Source of the DNA: JAFKFI01 sp963795435
Lineage (GTDB): Bacteria > Pseudomonadota > Alphaproteobacteria > Acetobacterales > Acetobacteraceae
Assembly: GCA_963795435.1 (NCBI GenBank)
Contig: CAWCHV010000007.1
Coordinates: 2,480,001 to 2,544,000, forward strand
Direction: 5' to 3'
DNA length: 64,000 nucleotides
The first letter of the stretch is position 1; every line of letters begins with the position of its first letter. The notes under the pieces are model-generated. The model was not told the origin of the DNA, ran no database searches, and saw only the letters and a program-made list of their open reading frames with translations. A program made the position numbers and the translations under genes. Of this stretch, positions 45,301 through 53,531 are shown one piece after another.

Positions 45301-45498
45301 GCAGCCGACGGCGCAGAACGGGCAGATGCTGGTGCCGACCGCATCGGCTTCCTCGAGGCGCGGTCGCAGGGTCTTCGACGTGGTGCTCTTGGCCGCCTCG
45401 GCCATGACGCTCTCGCCGGCGAGCTGGCGCGGGATCGACCAGTCGCGCAGGAACCCGCTCGCGCGGTCGGACAGGCTGCGGCGGATTCTCTTGGCCAT
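42298..45498 (-). CDS. fdhA: selenocysteine-containing formate dehydrogenase, catalytic (alpha) subunit
   Basis: 1066 residues, read through an in-frame TGA at 44902-44904 as selenocysteine 199. Before it: the [4Fe-4S] motif TSICPFCAVGCAQFVY...GTLCPKGAG, then VNIENQARI-Sec-HSSSVPSLG, the same context and almost the same position as Sec196 of E. coli FdnG. After it: SFGRGAATMALWDLANSDCI and the long molybdopterin-binding part. Oxidises formate to CO2. The start MAKRIRRSLSDRASGFLRD lacks a Tat signal, unlike FdnG. It is divergent from the beta-subunit gene. Confidence 0.95.
44872..44904 (-). promoter_or_regulatory. selenocysteine UGA codon and SECIS-like hairpin
   Basis: UGA at 44904-44902, 11 nt spacer, then GGUGCCC-AGUCU-GGGCACC (44890-44872): a perfect 7-bp stem with a five-base loop containing GU. 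In E. coli fdhF/fdnG the minimal SelB-binding hairpin also begins 11 nt after UGA and needs G and U in the loop. A hairpin this clean inside coding DNA at the right spacing strongly supports recoding. Confidence 0.92.
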
Positions 45499-45689
45499 CG
45501 CGGGCTCCGGCGATCGTGGACGAATGATCAATGCGGTGCGGGTCGGCGGGTTCCCTGAAGCGCCCCATCGTCACGGCCGGCGCGGGCCGGCCATTCGCGC
45601 AACGAGTGCGGACAGGACGATGGCGAGGTCGTCCGCGAAACCAGGGCACTAATCGGGGGTTATCGTCGCGGGCAGCGGGCGGACGCGCG

Positions 45690-45911
45690 ATGCGGAGCAT
45701 GGAGGGTATCGTGACCATCGTGCAGGAGGGGCGTTTCCAGCTCACCGACGATACCGGCGCCTCGCATCTCTGCATCCTCGATCGCAACGCCGCCGCCGAG
45801 CCCGGCCAGCTGGGGCCTTTGCAGCGGCGGCAGGCGCGGGTGCGGGTGCACTACACGCGGCCGCGCAAGCTGATCGGGCTGGTCGTCCACTCCATCGCCT
45901 TGGCCGGTTAG
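45690..45911 (+). CDS. small beta-rich protein preceding the formate dehydrogenase beta subunit
   Basis: 73 residues, MRSMEGIVTIVQEGRFQLTD... with RKLIGLVVHSIALAG at the end; a second ATG at 45699 is possible. It looks like a small OB or SH3-type barrel. The beta-subunit gene starts 11 bp later with GGAGG between, so it is the first gene of that operon. No family name recognised. Its place in the cluster suggests an accessory role. Confidence 0.7.
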   Translation: MRSMEGIVTIVQEGRFQLTDDTGASHLCILDRNAAAEPGQLGPLQRRQARVRVHYTRPRKLIGLVVHSIALAG

Positions 45912-45921
45912 GAGGCGCGCG

Positions 45922-46815
45922 ATGGACATGCACCCGCGCGCGCTGGAGCACTCGGAGTCGCGCTTCGACCGGGTGATCCCGAACGAAAGCGAGCTCACCG
46001 CCGGGGTGCGGATCGAGCCGGGAAAATCCTACGGCTTCTTCACCGATACGACGCTGTGCATCGGCTGCAAGGCGTGCGAGGTGGCGTGCAAGGAGTGGAA
46101 CAACCTGCCAGCCGACAATCTCGGCCTCACCGGGCAGAGCTACGACAACACCGGCGCGCTGTCGGCCAACACCTGGCGGCACGTCAACTTCATCGAGAAG
46201 GCCGGCCCGCGCGGGGTGCGCGACAACGATCAGGCGCCGTTCCAGAGCGGCTGGCTGATGATGAGCGACGTGTGCAAGCACTGCCACAACGCTCCGTGCC
46301 TCGAAGCCTGCCCTACCGGCGCACTGTTCCGCACCGAGTTCGACACCGTGGTGGTGCAGCAGGACATCTGCAACGGCTGCGGCTACTGCGTGCCGGCCTG
46401 CCCGTTCGGCGTGGTCGATCTCAGCGATCTCGACGGCAAGGCGCACAAATGCACGCTCTGCTACGACCGGCTGAAGGGCGGGCTGGAACCGGCCTGCGCC
46501 AAGTCCTGCCCGACCGACAGCATCCAGTTCGGCGAAATCGGCGAGTTGCAGCGGCGCGCGCGGGAGCGGGTCGAACAACTGCACGCGCTGGGGGCGGAGG
46601 GGGCGTATCTCTACGGCACGCCCGGCGCTCCGGGCGCGACCGGCGATCTCGGTCACCTCAACGCCTTCTTTCTGCTGGCCGAGCGCCCCGAGACCTACAA
46701 CCTGCCCGTCGCGCCGACCCGCGCCTCGAACCGGGTCGCGCCAAGCCTGCTCTCGGGCCTCGCCGCCGTCGCCGGCCTGGCGCTCGCGGCGGCGGCGGTG
46801 TTCGCCCGAAGGTGA
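45922..46815 (+). CDS. fdhB: formate dehydrogenase iron-sulfur (beta) subunit
   Basis: 297 residues with four ferredoxin-type Cys clusters: CIGCKACEVACKEW, CKHCHNAPCLEACPTGAL, CNGCGYCVPACPFG and CTLC...PACAKSCPTDS. The C-terminus has one helix (LLSGLAAVAGLALAAAAVFA) followed by RR, which should anchor it to the membrane as in FdnH. It carries electrons from the selenoprotein to the membrane subunit. A 115-bp repeat separates it from the next gene. Confidence 0.94.
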   Translation: MDMHPRALEHSESRFDRVIPNESELTAGVRIEPGKSYGFFTDTTLCIGCKACEVACKEWNNLPADNLGLTGQSYDNTGALSANTWRHVNFIEKAGPRGVRDNDQAPFQSGWLMMSDVCKHCHNAPCLEACPTGALFRTEFDTVVVQQDICNGCGYCVPACPFGVVDLSDLDGKAHKCTLCYDRLKGGLEPACAKSCPTDSIQFGEIGELQRRARERVEQLHALGAEGAYLYGTPGAPGATGDLGHLNAFFLLAERPETYNLPVAPTRASNRVAPSLLSGLAAVAGLALAAAAVFARR

Positions 46816-46816
46816 A

Positions 46817-46931
46817 TCTTCTCCCTGTCCCGCTTGGGGAGAGGGCCGGGGTGAGGGGGAGCACCGAGGTCGGCCGGGAGGCGAGCCCTCACCCCAGCCC
46901 TCTCCCCTAAGCAGGGGAGAGGGGGTTCTGT
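46817..46931. repeat. dispersed palindromic repeat, copy 2
   Basis: Same elements as copy 1 in inverse order: GGGGAGAGGGCCGGGGTGAG, a unique centre, then CCCTCACCCCAGCCCTCTCC and CAGGGGAGAGGG. It fills the whole gap between the beta- and gamma-subunit genes. Confidence 0.8.
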
Positions 46932-46943
46932 GCAGGAGCCGCC

Positions 46944-47879
46944 ATGTACCAAGGCCCGACCTACTACGGCCGCTCGCAGCTGAAACCCTCGCCGTTCAAC
47001 AACTGGGTTGTGGGCGGTTACGTGTTCCTCGCCGGCCTCTCCGGAGCGGCGGCGCTGATCTCCGCGATCGCCGACGCCGTGCGCCCCGTCGGAGCCGCCG
47101 GCGCGGTGCGGCGCGGGCGGTATCTCGCGATGTTGGCGCCGCTGGTCGGGCCGCTGCTGCTGATCGAGGATTTGCGGACCCGGAGCCGCTTCTACAACAT
47201 GCTGCGGGTCGCCAAGGGCACCTCGCCCATGTCCATCGGAACCTGGGTTCTGATGGGATTTTCCGCCTGTGCCGGGCTCGGCGCGACGGCGCAGTTCGTC
47301 TCCGACCGGCTTGGCTGGCTGTGGCCGCGACGAGCGGCGCGGGCGACGCAGGTGCCGGCCGCCGTGGCGGGGGCCGGGCTTGCGACCTACACCGCCGCCC
47401 TGCTCGCCGCCACCAGCACGCCGCTCTGGGCCGCCGCACCCGAGGCGCTGGCGGTGCGGTTCGGCGCTTCCTCGGTCGCCGCCGCCGGTGCGGCGCTGTC
47501 GTTGATCGAACGCTCGGCGCGAAGCCGGCGCGCGCTCGACGCGATCACGGTCGCCGCGCTGGCGACGGAGCTGGCGGCGGGCGCCGCCTCCCACCGTGCG
47601 TACCAGCGGGCCGGCGTCGCCGGCGCGCTCGACGGCACGTGGGGCAACGTGGAAAAAATCGGTGCGACCGGGTTTGGCGCGATGCTGCCGCTTGGCCTGC
47701 ACCTCGCCTCGGCGCTGCTGGGCCGGCGCGCGGGCCGGCTGTCGGAGGCCGCCTCGCTCGCGACCCTCGCGGGCAGCGCGTTGCTGCGCGTCGCCATCAT
47801 GGGCGCCGGCGACGAATCGGCGCGGCGTCCCGAGATCAGCTTCCGCTTCAGCCAGCCGAGCAACTTGCCGAAGCCGTAG
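46944..47879 (+). CDS. NrfD/PsrC-type membrane subunit of formate dehydrogenase
   Basis: 311 residues with about eight helices: FNNWVVGGYVFLAGLSGAAA, YLAMLAPLVGPLLLIEDL, SIGTWVLMGFSACAGLGATA and so on. This is the NrfD/PsrC quinone-interacting fold, which holds no haem, rather than the di-haem cytochrome b (FdnI) of E. coli. The enzyme therefore probably passes electrons from formate straight to the quinone pool through this subunit (family knowledge plus context). Confidence 0.88.
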   Translation: MYQGPTYYGRSQLKPSPFNNWVVGGYVFLAGLSGAAALISAIADAVRPVGAAGAVRRGRYLAMLAPLVGPLLLIEDLRTRSRFYNMLRVAKGTSPMSIGTWVLMGFSACAGLGATAQFVSDRLGWLWPRRAARATQVPAAVAGAGLATYTAALLAATSTPLWAAAPEALAVRFGASSVAAAGAALSLIERSARSRRALDAITVAALATELAAGAASHRAYQRAGVAGALDGTWGNVEKIGATGFGAMLPLGLHLASALLGRRAGRLSEAASLATLAGSALLRVAIMGAGDESARRPEISFRFSQPSNLPKP

Positions 47880-47922
47880 CGCCGGCCGTCCATCTGGCCC
47901 GATTCATGCTGACCGGGGCGGT

Positions 47923-48870
47923 ATGCGATACCGCGCCCTGTTTTCCCTCGTCCTTGCCCTTGCCGGCTATTCCCCCCTCGCGGCGGCGGACCCCGCTAGC
48001 GGAAGCAGCCTGGTCACGCCGATTCGGCCGCTGCGGCAAGGACTCGTCACGCTGTTCCAGTCGCCCCCGCCCGCCCCGCGCTCTGGCGGCCAGATTTCGG
48101 CGTCGGCGTCGCTGGTGCCGCCGTTTGTCCCGCCGCCCGTCCGGCTCGCGCCGAACCTGCCGGGAGCGTCGGCGTCGCCGGGTGCGATGTGCCGGGCGGC
48201 AATAACTGCCGCCGAGCGGCGTTATGGCATCCCGGCCGGGTTGCTGCTCGCCATCGGCACCGTCGAGAGCGGCCGGCGCGACGAAACCGGGGTGCGCCAG
48301 CCCTGGCCGTGGACCATCAACGCCGAGGGCGAGGGTCGCTATTTCGAGAGCAAGGCCCAGGCGGTCGCCTGGGTGGGCGGGGCGCTGGCGGGCGGGATGC
48401 GCTCGATCGACACCGGCTGTATGCAGGTGAGCCTCAAGCACCACCCCGACGCTTTCCCCTCGCTGGAGCAGGCGTTCGACCCGGCGGCCAACGCCGATTA
48501 TGCCGCGCGTTTCCTGCGCGAGCTGCGCGAGGGGCCGGCCGGCGGCGACTGGATGCGCGCGGTGGGCTTCTATCACTCGCAGACGCCGGAACTGGCCGCG
48601 CCGTATCGCCAGCAGGTCCAGGCCGCACTCGGCGGCGGCGGGGCGTCCGGTCAGTCCGCCCAGATTGCCTCCTTCGCCCCGGGCGCATCGGCCCTGCCGC
48701 CCGCGCCGGCCGGCGCGATGGCCGGGGAGCGGACCTTCCGCCAATCCGCTCCGCCCGGCCCCGTCGGTCGCGGTCTCGACGCCTACCGGGCCACGCCGAT
48801 CCTGCTCGCCGCCCGCGCGGCACCACTGCTGGTCAACACGCGACGGGTCGGCGGGGCCCTCGGGTATTAG
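47923..48870 (+). CDS. exported lytic transglycosylase-like protein
   Basis: 315 residues. Signal peptide MRYRALFSLVLALAGYSPLA with cleavage near AAADP. After a Pro-rich linker comes an SLT/lysozyme-like domain: AAERRYGIPAGLLLAIGTVE with the catalytic Glu, then WPWTINAEG and SIDTGCMQVSLKHHP. The tail is low-complexity and Ala/Gly/Pro-rich. It should act on peptidoglycan in the periplasm. Not obviously linked to the formate dehydrogenase. Confidence 0.87.
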   Translation: MRYRALFSLVLALAGYSPLAAADPASGSSLVTPIRPLRQGLVTLFQSPPPAPRSGGQISASASLVPPFVPPPVRLAPNLPGASASPGAMCRAAITAAERRYGIPAGLLLAIGTVESGRRDETGVRQPWPWTINAEGEGRYFESKAQAVAWVGGALAGGMRSIDTGCMQVSLKHHPDAFPSLEQAFDPAANADYAARFLRELREGPAGGDWMRAVGFYHSQTPELAAPYRQQVQAALGGGGASGQSAQIASFAPGASALPPAPAGAMAGERTFRQSAPPGPVGRGLDAYRATPILLAARAAPLLVNTRRVGGALGY

Positions 48871-48942
48871 GCCGAGCGCAAGAAACGGAGTGCGCTGCGG
48901 CCGCGCAAGCGCCAAGCTGGCATGTCCTGGCAGGGTTCTCTC

Positions 48943-49155
48943 ATGCGGCTCCTCCTGCTTCTGGCTATCCTGCTCACCGGCGCGGCACCCTCCGCCGTGG
49001 CGGGCGATCGCGACCACCAGGCCGCCGCCAAGACCGGCAAGGAGCGCCTCGGCGACAAGGCGTCGGACGAGCAGCGGGTTGACGACTGCAAGGTGCCGCC
49101 GGCGCGGCGGACCCGGGCAAGGCCCGTGGCGTGTCCGTGGGATCTCAGGAGCTGA
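48943..49155 (+). CDS. small exported protein with two Cys
   Basis: 70 residues: signal peptide MRLLLLLAILLTGAAPSAVA, then a short charged mature part (KTGKERLGDKASDEQRVDDC, KVPPARRTRARPVAC) with two Cys that may pair. Related short proteins are frequent in alphaproteobacteria, but I know no function. An ATG at 48922 would lengthen the signal region. It overlaps the next gene by 25 bp. Confidence 0.65.
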   Translation: MRLLLLLAILLTGAAPSAVAGDRDHQAAAKTGKERLGDKASDEQRVDDCKVPPARRTRARPVACPWDLRS

Positions 49156-49556
49156 GGCGGAGCCGGCAGCGCGCCGCCGCGCGCCTGCTGGTCGGTTGCG
49201 CTATACTGATCGAGCAGCCGGCCAGTGCGGCCGACCGATCAACGGGGACGACCGTGGGCGCCAGCGTGATCGAAGGGCAGGCTTCGTTCGGTCCGACGAC
49301 GCCGATCGCGCGGCCAGGCGTTCCGAATTATCGGCCCATGCAGGCAAGGATCACGGTGCTGAGTGCGGACGGGAAGGTTCTTGAGCGGATCGAGACCGAT
49401 GGCGACGGGAAATTCCGCATCGAAGTCTCGCCGGGAGACTATACGCTTCATCCGGAGCCGAGTGGCGGGCGGGATCGCGCCGCAGACCGTCACGTGGTGG
49501 TCGGCTCCGGGGAGACGGTCAAGGTCGGCATCAACTACGACAGCGGAATGCGATAG
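49131..49556 (+). CDS. exported carboxypeptidase-regulatory-like (Ig-fold) protein
   Basis: 141 residues from a GTG. A hydrophobic segment (ARLLVGCAILIEQPASAADR) acts as the export signal. The mature part reads MQARITVLSADGKVLERIET, DGDGKFRIEVSPGDYTLHPE, a small beta-sandwich like CarboxypepD_reg/prealbumin domains. No catalytic residues. Probably a periplasmic binding or structural module. The start is uncertain because of the overlap with the preceding gene. Confidence 0.65.
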   Translation: MSVGSQELRRSRQRAAARLLVGCAILIEQPASAADRSTGTTVGASVIEGQASFGPTTPIARPGVPNYRPMQARITVLSADGKVLERIETDGDGKFRIEVSPGDYTLHPEPSGGRDRAADRHVVVGSGETVKVGINYDSGMR

Positions 49557-49644
49557 AGTTCGAGACCGCAGAATCGAGAACGCGTGGCCGGTTGTCGCAC
49601 CGGCCACGCAATCCCGGCTTCAGGTCAGGGGGACCAGGCCGGCT

Positions 49645-51285
49645 TCAGCCGATGGCGCCGATACCAGACCCCCAGACCGCGGCGCTGTTGATCTTCTCGT
49701 TCACGATCCAGGCCTGGGCGTTGTTGGCCGGGTCGATCGTGACGGCCGAGTAGTCGCCCCAGCGTTGCAGGCCGAAGCGCGGATCGAAATCACCGGTAAC
49801 TCCGGTCCCGCTGGTCACGAGCGCGGCGCCAGCCCCGGGATTGAAGCCCGCACCGCCGACCCCGACGCTGCCGGCGAAGCGGACTTGCGCGTTGATGCCG
49901 GCGGGCGGGTCCGTCGAACTCCAGGTCACGAACACATCGTTGCTGGCGTTGGCCGCGATCGAGGCATTGAAGTCGAACGATGTCCCGCTGGCGAAGAAGA
50001 AGCTGCTCTGCTTCACGGTCGCCGTGCTCGGGCTGATCTCGTAGAACTTGGGTGCGGCGAAGCTGCCGAGAGCCACCGTGTGGACGTTCCAGAGCGAATC
50101 GCCGTTCTGGGTGCTGTTGTTCACGAAACGGCTGTCAGCGGTGTCGAGATTGTCGGCCGGATCGGAGAGACCCGGCTGTGGCGCCGGCGGGGGAATGCTG
50201 TAGGCGTCGACGGGAACCGCCACCGGACCGGTCAGGGTGATCGCGTTGGGCCGGCTCGAGTTGTTCAGCGTGTAGAGTTGGAGCGCGCTGCCGCTGGGCG
50301 GCGCCGCCAGAAGATACGTATTCGCGTTCTGGTCGAGCGCGATCGTGGTGGTGAGCGTGCTCACGAGCCCGGTGAACACCGGAACCGAGAATCCGAGCCC
50401 GTTGTACAACCGCGCCTTGGCAATTGCGAGCATGTCGGCGCCGCGCAGGTTGCCGTTGGTGTCGAACACGTTGGCGGTCAGGATGATCGCATCCTGATCC
50501 ATCCCGACCTGCGGGAAGTCCCAGAAGTCGCCGCTGTTGAACGTGACGCCGAACGAGTAGATGAAGAACGAACCGAACGCGCTCGGCCCGGTTGAGATCG
50601 CCACGAACATCCGCTGCACCGTGGCCGACTCGGGGAACGCATCCGCGGTGACGATCCAGCGGTTCCAGGTGCTGTCGTAGACCGCCCGGGGGTCGAACAG
50701 CCCCTGGGTGAAGTAACCGAAGAACGCCGACAAGGCCGTGCTGGTGGTGTTTGACGGATTGCTCTTCTGGTAGATGTTGATGTGCGAGTTCGTAACCTCC
50801 ACGAACTCGTCCAGCCCTACGGCTCCATGCGTGTCGGGCGGCGACTCGCCGTCAACGTCCGCCGCGCCCTCGATGTATTCCAGCGCGCCGACAGGGGCGA
50901 GCAGGGCCTCGGGCCGCTCGCGCGCCTCCGCGGGTCGTGCGACGACGGGCTTCTCCGCGACCGTCTCCGCCTCGGCCAAGCGGCTCTTGTGCTCCCGGTA
51001 CATATCGAAATTCATGCCCGGCAAGAACGGCTTGACGTGCCTGCCCTTGAAGCCGGTGAAACCGAGACCGGGGGCGACATCGTCGCGATTGACGGCCTCC
51101 GTGCCCGCGGGAAACGGCGGTGCCTTTCGGGCCGAATCCTGTTTCATGTCGTCGAGGGAGCGGACCCGCGGTGCCTGCGCCTTCAGCATTGCCTTGGGTA
51201 CCAGCATCTGGTTCGCCGCCTTGGCGGCGGGCGCGTGCTTGGCTTTCGGCAGCGGATTCTTTGTCAGGAAGTCCATGCGTTCCAT
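49645..51285 (-). CDS. large beta-rich protein of unknown function
   Basis: 546 residues from MERMDFLTKNPLPKAKHAPA. No signal peptide. After a basic, Ala-rich N-terminal 110 residues comes GESPPDTHGAVGLDEFVEVT, then many short strands with repeated Asp/Asn turns (FDPRAVYDSTWNRWIVTADA; QVGMDQDAIILTANVFDTNG; PRFGLQRWGDYSAVTIDPAN). This looks like a beta-propeller, as found in surface or exopolysaccharide-associated proteins. Function unrecognised. The 230 bp upstream to tRNA-Sec hold nothing I can identify apart from its promoter. Confidence 0.7.
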   Translation of the reverse strand: MERMDFLTKNPLPKAKHAPAAKAANQMLVPKAMLKAQAPRVRSLDDMKQDSARKAPPFPAGTEAVNRDDVAPGLGFTGFKGRHVKPFLPGMNFDMYREHKSRLAEAETVAEKPVVARPAEARERPEALLAPVGALEYIEGAADVDGESPPDTHGAVGLDEFVEVTNSHINIYQKSNPSNTTSTALSAFFGYFTQGLFDPRAVYDSTWNRWIVTADAFPESATVQRMFVAISTGPSAFGSFFIYSFGVTFNSGDFWDFPQVGMDQDAIILTANVFDTNGNLRGADMLAIAKARLYNGLGFSVPVFTGLVSTLTTTIALDQNANTYLLAAPPSGSALQLYTLNNSSRPNAITLTGPVAVPVDAYSIPPPAPQPGLSDPADNLDTADSRFVNNSTQNGDSLWNVHTVALGSFAAPKFYEISPSTATVKQSSFFFASGTSFDFNASIAANASNDVFVTWSSTDPPAGINAQVRFAGSVGVGGAGFNPGAGAALVTSGTGVTGDFDPRFGLQRWGDYSAVTIDPANNAQAWIVNEKINSAAVWGSGIGAIG

Positions 51286-51516
51286 CCTTGGAGATATGAC
51301 CCAACATCGCGGGCAAGCACCATGCTACGCCTGCGTTGTGATCTTCCAGGACCAGGGAAAGGATCGGCGGAACAGTCGCATATGCCTTGCAGGCATTGTG
51401 GTCGGCGCTGTTTCTTCTTGTTGATTGCGTTGCATACCATCGTCCGATCCGGATTTGCAACTGTTCCGAGCCAACTCAAGAACTCGTGAACGTTTAGCAA
51501 CGATCGGTCGGCTTGG

Positions 51517-51609
51517 TGGCGGAGGCGGATGGGAATCGAACCCACCGCCCGCTGTTGGCGGGTCACTGGTTTTGAAGACCAGGGGGGCCACCAGACCCCT
51601 GTCGCCTCC
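51517..51609 (-). tRNA. selC: tRNA-Sec (anticodon TCA)
   Basis: 93 nt including encoded CCA. The 5' end GGAGGCG pairs with CGCCTCC, and the discriminator G precedes CCA. The anticodon stem-loop is CTGGT-CTTCAAA-ACCAG with anticodon UCA. A long variable arm (CCCGCCAACAGCGGG) and the T-arm GGTTCGATTCC follow. The size, the extra arm and UCA identify the selenocysteine tRNA. It lies 13 bp behind selB on the same strand. Confidence 0.95.
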
Positions 51610-51622
51610 TTGGTTCCCCGTT

Positions 51623-53509
51623 CTATCCGGTCTCGGCCCGCCGGGCGAGCATCCTGCGGTCGCCCGAGCGGCGGGTGAAGCCGGTCGCATCGAGAAATTC
51701 CAGGAGGGGAACGCTGTACTTGCGTGAGACGCCGAGCGCGGCCCCGGCCTCGCCCGTCAGCAGGCCCGGCGGCTTGGCGAGCAGCAGCGCGAGCTGGCGC
51801 CGCGCCGCCTCGACCGCGTCGCGGTGGAACAGGATCTCCCGCTTCTGCACGCGGTCCAGCGTGCGGATGGCCACGCCCTCGCGGACCAGCTTCTCGAGCA
51901 GGCGCTTGGTTCGCGGATCGGGGGCCAGCTTGGCGGGATCTGGCGGGCTCAGGCCGCCTTGCCGGAGCGTATCGGCCAAGCGGGCGGCGAGCGCCGCCTC
52001 CTCGCGCGCGCGGTCCTGCTCGCGGGCCTCGCGCCGGACGCGCAGCGAGCCGCCCATGTGCAGCAGCGCGCCCCGCGCGACCAGACGGGCGATGGCCTCG
52101 TCGAGCACGGCGGCGCCCGCTTCGGGCAGTTGCGCGGCGAGCTGGTCGCGCGATAGCCCGTCGGGGTGCACTGGCTCGGAGGCGGCGAGCCGGGCAGGGA
52201 TTTGCGCGAGCACCGCGCCGAGCGCGGATTGCGCCACCGCCACTCCGCCGCGGCCGATCACCACCGGCGCACCGACCAGCATCGCCGCCGCGCGCGCCGG
52301 CGCCACCCCCGCAAGACGTGCGAGCGTTTCCAGACGCACACCCGCCGCCCCGGCTCGCGCGACCTCGCCGGCGGCAATTCCTGCTGGGCTGGCTTCGGCC
52401 AGCGCGGCGAGCCGGGAGAGCACCTCCGGCGCGTGCCGCCGCATCCGGGTGGTCACGGGTTCCAGGGTTCGGCCGCCGCCGACGGTCATGGGCGGGGAGA
52501 GCGTACGCAGCACGAACCGCTCGCGCGCCGGGATCGCCACCGGCTCGGCGCATTGCAGCTGCGCCAGCGCCGTCTCGCCCGGCTGCAGCGTGTCGCGATC
52601 GAGCAGGCGCAGCCGGACTTCGACCTCGCTGGTGCCGACCAGCAGAGCCAGGCGGGAATTGGTGCGCAGCGCCGGGCCGCCGGCCACCGCGCGCAGCGCC
52701 ACGCTCAGCCACGAGGACGGGGCGAGCAGGCCGCGCCCGGACAGCGCGGTGCCGCGCGGCACCTGCGACAACTCTACACCGCGCAAGTTGACCGCGACCC
52801 GCTGGCCGGGAGCCGCCTTGTGGACAGCGGCGCCATGCACCTGCAACGCCCGCACGCGTACCGCGAACTCGCCGGGCATGACGGCAAGCTCGTCCCCGAT
52901 CGCGAGCGCCCCGCGCCGCAAGGTGCCCGTGACCACGGTGCCGTAGCCCGCGACGCTGAAGGCGCGGTCAATCGGCAGGTAGGGAAACCCGTCATCGTCG
53001 GGCGCCGCACCGTCCCGCACCGCGTCCACGAGCGCCCGCTTGAGCGCGGCCATGCCCTCACCGGTGACTGCCGAAGTGAGGACCGGAGCGGCCGCGCGCA
53101 GGCCGGCGCGCGCCGCGAACGCCGCGACCTCGTGTGCGACCGCGAAGGCGGCATCCCTGGCCACCAGATCGACCTTGCTCACCGCGATGACGGCCCGCCG
53201 GACCCCGAGCAGGCCGGCGATGTCCACGTGCTCCACGGTCTGCGGCTTGATGCCCTCGTTCGCCGCGACGATCAGGAGCACCGCGTCGATGCCCGCCGCA
53301 CCCGAGATCATGGTGCGGACGAACCGCTCATGGCCGGGCATGTCGATCAGGTCGATCACGGCGTTGTCGGCGGCAAAATGTGCGAAGCCGAGCGCGATGG
53401 AGATGCCGCGCCGCCGCTCCTCGGCCAGCCGGTCGGTCTCCATGCCGGTGAGGGCGCGCACCAGCGCGGTCTTGCCGTGATCGACGTGGCCGATCACGCC
53501 GGCCACCAT
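51623..53509 (-). CDS. selB: selenocysteine-specific elongation factor SelB
   Basis: 628 residues from MVAGVIGHVDHGKTALVRAL. GTPase motifs GHVDHGKT, DMPGHE and SKVD, the EF-Tu-like domains II-III, then a long C-terminal region with winged helices ending FLDATGFTRRSGDRRMLARR, which binds SECIS hairpins. It delivers Sec-tRNA to UGA codons. A TTG 3 codons upstream is possible. With selC adjacent and the Sec-codon gene 7 kb away, the decoding machinery is complete except for selA and selD. Confidence 0.96.
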   Translation of the reverse strand: MVAGVIGHVDHGKTALVRALTGMETDRLAEERRRGISIALGFAHFAADNAVIDLIDMPGHERFVRTMISGAAGIDAVLLIVAANEGIKPQTVEHVDIAGLLGVRRAVIAVSKVDLVARDAAFAVAHEVAAFAARAGLRAAAPVLTSAVTGEGMAALKRALVDAVRDGAAPDDDGFPYLPIDRAFSVAGYGTVVTGTLRRGALAIGDELAVMPGEFAVRVRALQVHGAAVHKAAPGQRVAVNLRGVELSQVPRGTALSGRGLLAPSSWLSVALRAVAGGPALRTNSRLALLVGTSEVEVRLRLLDRDTLQPGETALAQLQCAEPVAIPARERFVLRTLSPPMTVGGGRTLEPVTTRMRRHAPEVLSRLAALAEASPAGIAAGEVARAGAAGVRLETLARLAGVAPARAAAMLVGAPVVIGRGGVAVAQSALGAVLAQIPARLAASEPVHPDGLSRDQLAAQLPEAGAAVLDEAIARLVARGALLHMGGSLRVRREAREQDRAREEAALAARLADTLRQGGLSPPDPAKLAPDPRTKRLLEKLVREGVAIRTLDRVQKREILFHRDAVEAARRQLALLLAKPPGLLTGEAGAALGVSRKYSVPLLEFLDATGFTRRSGDRRMLARRAETG

Positions 53510-53531
53510 TCGTCTCAAGGGCGGAGATGCC

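Noticed and set aside
49645..51285. Large protein as a secreted enzyme
   Set aside because: No signal peptide and no catalytic motif recognised; left as unknown beta-rich protein.
51264..52712. Minus-strand open frame of 482 codons overlapping selB and tRNA-Sec
   Set aside because: It runs in another frame through selB and straight through the tRNA gene; composition is that of a shadow.
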